A stretch of 5,974 bases of DNA from Accumulibacter sp. (GTDB taxonomy: Bacteria > Pseudomonadota > Gammaproteobacteria > Burkholderiales > Rhodocyclaceae): positions 1 to 5,974 of the forward strand of contig DPSD01000350.1 of assembly GCA_003538495.1 (NCBI GenBank), given 5' to 3'. A program made the position numbers and the translations under genes. Under the pieces are notes generated by a model, which was given only the letters and a program-made list of their open reading frames with translations, had not been told where the DNA came from and did no database searches. Below, piece by piece: positions 5,040 to 5,974 of the stretch; position 1 is the stretch's first letter; the number at the start of each line of letters is the position of its first letter.

Positions 5040-5974
5040 GTGCCCAAGCGCGCCCTCCTTGTCCTGGCCATCGTGTCGTGCTGTTCGAGCCTGTTTGCCG
5101 ATCAGCAGGACTACCCGTTCGCCATCGCCGTCGAGAGGGAAAGCGCTGGCCACCGTATCGTCGCCCGCAACGGCGGCCCGGCGCCGGTGTCGGTGAGCGT
5201 GGCGATCGCCGGCTCGCGCAACATTTCCGCGGATCGCCCGTTGCCGCTGGTCGCCGTGCTTCCCGCGGGTGGCGGCAGCGTCGAGCTGGCACGGATTCGG
5301 CCAGCGACGCCGGGCGCACCTTACAACTTCAGCACCCGGAGTTCGTGGGTGCTCGGCGACCTCAACGCCCGCCAGAGCGCCGATGCCCTCTACCGCCTGC
5401 CCTATCGCGACGGACAGGCTTTTCACATCGGCCAGGCTCCTGGCGGCCCGGTCAGCACGCACACCAGCGCCGAGAGCCAGTACGCGGTCGATATCGGGAT
5501 GCCCGAAGGCACGCCGGTGGTCGCCGCGCGCGACGGTGTGGTGATCTTCACCGAGGCCCGGCAGGTCTATGGCGGCCGCAGCCCGGACCTGATCGGCAAG
5601 GCCAACGAGGTGCGGATCCAGCACGTCGACGGGACGATCGCCGTCTACGCGCACCTGGCACACCGCGGCGTCTTCGTTCGTCCGGGTCAGATCGTCACCG
5701 CCGGGACGCCGATTGGCCTGGCGGGCACGACCGGCTACTCGTCCGGGCCGCACCTGCATTTCGTCGTGCAGACCGTGGCCCGGACGGGCAATGGCCTGGC
5801 CATGGTTTCGCTGCCCTTCCGCTTCTACGTCGGCAAGCCCCCGGCGATCTTCTCGCCCCGCTACGGGATGTACGCCGTCGCGCAGTACTCGGCCCCCGCG
5901 CCGCCGCCGGTGGCGGTCGCACCGCGCCAGCCCGGCCGCCAGAGCGTGAGCGGGCAAGCGCCGCCGGGCGCCGC
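5040..5974 (+). CDS. Secreted M23-family peptidase, N-terminal 311 residues (3' end off window)
   Basis: A putative cell-wall metallopeptidase of the M23 (lysostaphin/LytM-like) fold, exported to the periplasm. From GTG 5040 the frame is open to the window edge. Residues 1-20 are a signal peptide (basic MPKR, hydrophobic ALLVLAIV, SLFA before DQQ); IVSC at 11-14 also resembles a lipobox, so a lipoprotein is possible. An N-terminal beta-rich region (about 22-125) precedes the M23 domain (about 136-265): YAVDIGMPEGTPVVAARDGV (148-167), VYAHLAHRG (202-210), and GYSSGPHLHFVV (232-243). Asp151, His205, His238 and His240 are in place; the usual first His of HxxxD is Gln147. A Pro/Ala-rich tail starts near 285. 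The GTG is chosen because the signal peptide follows directly; only a weak GAGAA (5031-5035) precedes it. No strong link to the divergent dehydrogenase is evident. Confidence 0.9.
   Translation, partial: MPKRALLVLAIVSCCSSLFADQQDYPFAIAVERESAGHRIVARNGGPAPVSVSVAIAGSRNISADRPLPLVAVLPAGGGSVELARIRPATPGAPYNFSTRSSWVLGDLNARQSADALYRLPYRDGQAFHIGQAPGGPVSTHTSAESQYAVDIGMPEGTPVVAARDGVVIFTEARQVYGGRSPDLIGKANEVRIQHVDGTIAVYAHLAHRGVFVRPGQIVTAGTPIGLAGTTGYSSGPHLHFVVQTVARTGNGLAMVSLPFRFYVGKPPAIFSPRYGMYAVAQYSAPAPPPVAVAPRQPGRQSVSGQAPPGA

Noticed and set aside
3679..5196. A 505-codon plus-strand open frame covering the dehydrogenase gene and the start of the peptidase gene
   Set aside because: Lies antisense to an intact, well-matched D-malate/tartrate dehydrogenase; its sequence is His/Arg/Gly/Asp-rich without any motif, typical of a shadow frame in high-GC DNA.
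5269..5949. Plus and minus open frames over the M23 gene
   Set aside because: All overlap the continuous M23 frame from 5040, which alone contains signal peptide and metallopeptidase motifs.

Overview
The window is high-GC DNA with GC-rich third codon positions. Its gene content (NifA-type activator, nifN remnant, a DUF2917 gene divergent from a GcvA-like LysR regulator, a DmlA/TtuC-type dehydrogenase, an M23 peptidase) suggests a betaproteobacterium, perhaps of the Rhodocyclales. That placement is inference from gene content; no rRNA or taxonomic marker is present.

Left third (1-1631), an eroded nitrogen-fixation scar. A minus-strand NifA-like sigma-54 activator runs off the left edge. Its AAA+ start is intact (Walker A, GAFTGA, start of Walker B), but its upstream sensory part is missing. 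It abuts, tail to tail of the lost 5' ends, a plus-strand remnant of nifN (FeMo-cofactor scaffold subunit). The nifN remnant lacks its 5' half, changes reading frame near 672, and has lost an internal block near 738-755. From about 930 to 1631 there is no recognisable gene: a 50-codon ORF of unknown meaning, an 8-bp perfect hairpin, a promoter-like sequence, and mutually inconsistent open frames.

Middle (1632-3668), a compact set of intact genes. An SRPBCC/AHSA1-like protein (+) converges on a DUF2917 protein (-), and their stop codons interlock in one CTAG. The DUF2917 gene is divergent from a GcvA-like LysR regulator (+), with a 142-base, more AT-rich shared control region between them. The layout suggests that the LysR protein controls DUF2917 and itself.

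Right third (3669-5974). An intact D-malate/tartrate dehydrogenase gene (-) converges on lysR across a gap holding a strong GC hairpin. Across a 167-base divergent region with a pentanucleotide repeat lies a secreted M23-family peptidase gene (+). It begins with GTG and runs off the right edge. The usual first zinc ligand of the HxxxD motif is Gln in this protein.

No CRISPR array, RNA gene, complete insertion sequence or obvious new multi-gene system is visible. The most informative feature is the rearranged nifA/nifN junction and the unassigned 700 bases next to it.
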